From the NCBI GenBank assembly GCA_028716025.1, contig JAQUQP010000034.1:1-14563 (forward strand): a stretch of DNA of 14,563 bases. The letters run 5' to 3'. Under the pieces are notes generated by a model, which worked only from the letters and a program-made list of their open reading frames with translations, was not told the origin of the DNA and did no database searches. Positions 14,518 through 14,563 of this stretch are shown here, one piece after another. This DNA is from a bacterium (GTDB lineage Bacteria > UBA6262). Numbering within the stretch: position 1 is the stretch's first letter; every line of letters starts with the position of its first letter. Both the position numbers and the translations under genes were made by a program.

Positions 14518-14563
14518 CTAGTTCCCTCGGTTTATTATACATATCCAATTTATTAATGATCCA
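14504..14563 (-). CDS. C-terminal end of an upstream gene (partial)
   Basis: A frame open from the right edge reads 19 residues ending NKPRELDERK and stops at TAA (14506-14504), overlapping the large-subunit start by 14 bp (ATGAGCGCAAGTAA). The same overlap length occurs at two other gene joints here, which favours this frame. A second frame, ending at TAG just before the ATG, cannot be excluded. By position it should be the [NiFe] small subunit or another partner subunit, but too little is visible to identify it. Confidence 0.45.
   Translation of the reverse strand, partial: WIINKLDMYNKPRELDERK

Overview
The window is a dense hydrogenase locus from an obligately anaerobic, hydrogen-metabolising bacterium. 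Every supported gene is on the minus strand, so transcription runs from base 14563 towards base 1. The gene set (trimeric [FeFe] hydrogenase with HydE/HydG maturases, a group 3-type soluble [NiFe] hydrogenase large subunit, and a Rex NADH/NAD+ sensor) fits a fermentative or syntrophic anaerobe. The mix of families and the CCTGAT-rich intergenic repeat suggest an uncultured lineage such as Omnitrophota or Elusimicrobiota. That placement is a guess from general familiarity and was not tested.

Right part (14563-11009), [NiFe] block: the tail of an upstream gene, the [NiFe] hydrogenase large subunit, its HycI-type C-terminal protease, a CCTGAT/ATCAGG inverted-repeat tract, a short HypA with no zinc domain, and a 433-aa protein that joins a complete HypC chaperone domain to a HydE-like radical SAM domain. 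That fusion is the most unusual object here. It links the maturation chaperone of [NiFe] hydrogenases to a maturase family known from [FeFe] hydrogenases, and it sits with the [NiFe] genes, while an ordinary HydE lies at the other end of the window.

Middle part (11008-8287), regulation: rex has its own promoter carrying a near-ideal Rex operator and a second, unrelated palindrome over the -35 box. It overlaps a membrane histidine kinase with an extracytoplasmic sensor region. A 138-bp gap with a probable promoter follows.

Left part (8286-1), [FeFe] block: HydB (NuoF type, fused to a complete GltD-like flavoprotein), HydA (H-cluster catalytic subunit), HydC (NuoE type), a receiver-only response regulator, HydG, and HydE (cut by the window edge). 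Genes overlap or are separated by 13 bp or less, so this is one operon. HydABC should couple NAD(P)H and ferredoxin to H2. HydG and HydE build the H-cluster. HydF is not in the window, nor are HypB, HypD, HypE or HypF, or any full-length [NiFe] small subunit.

No RNA genes, CRISPR arrays, insertion sequences or convincing intrinsic terminators were seen. There is no gene-free stretch longer than about 140 bases.
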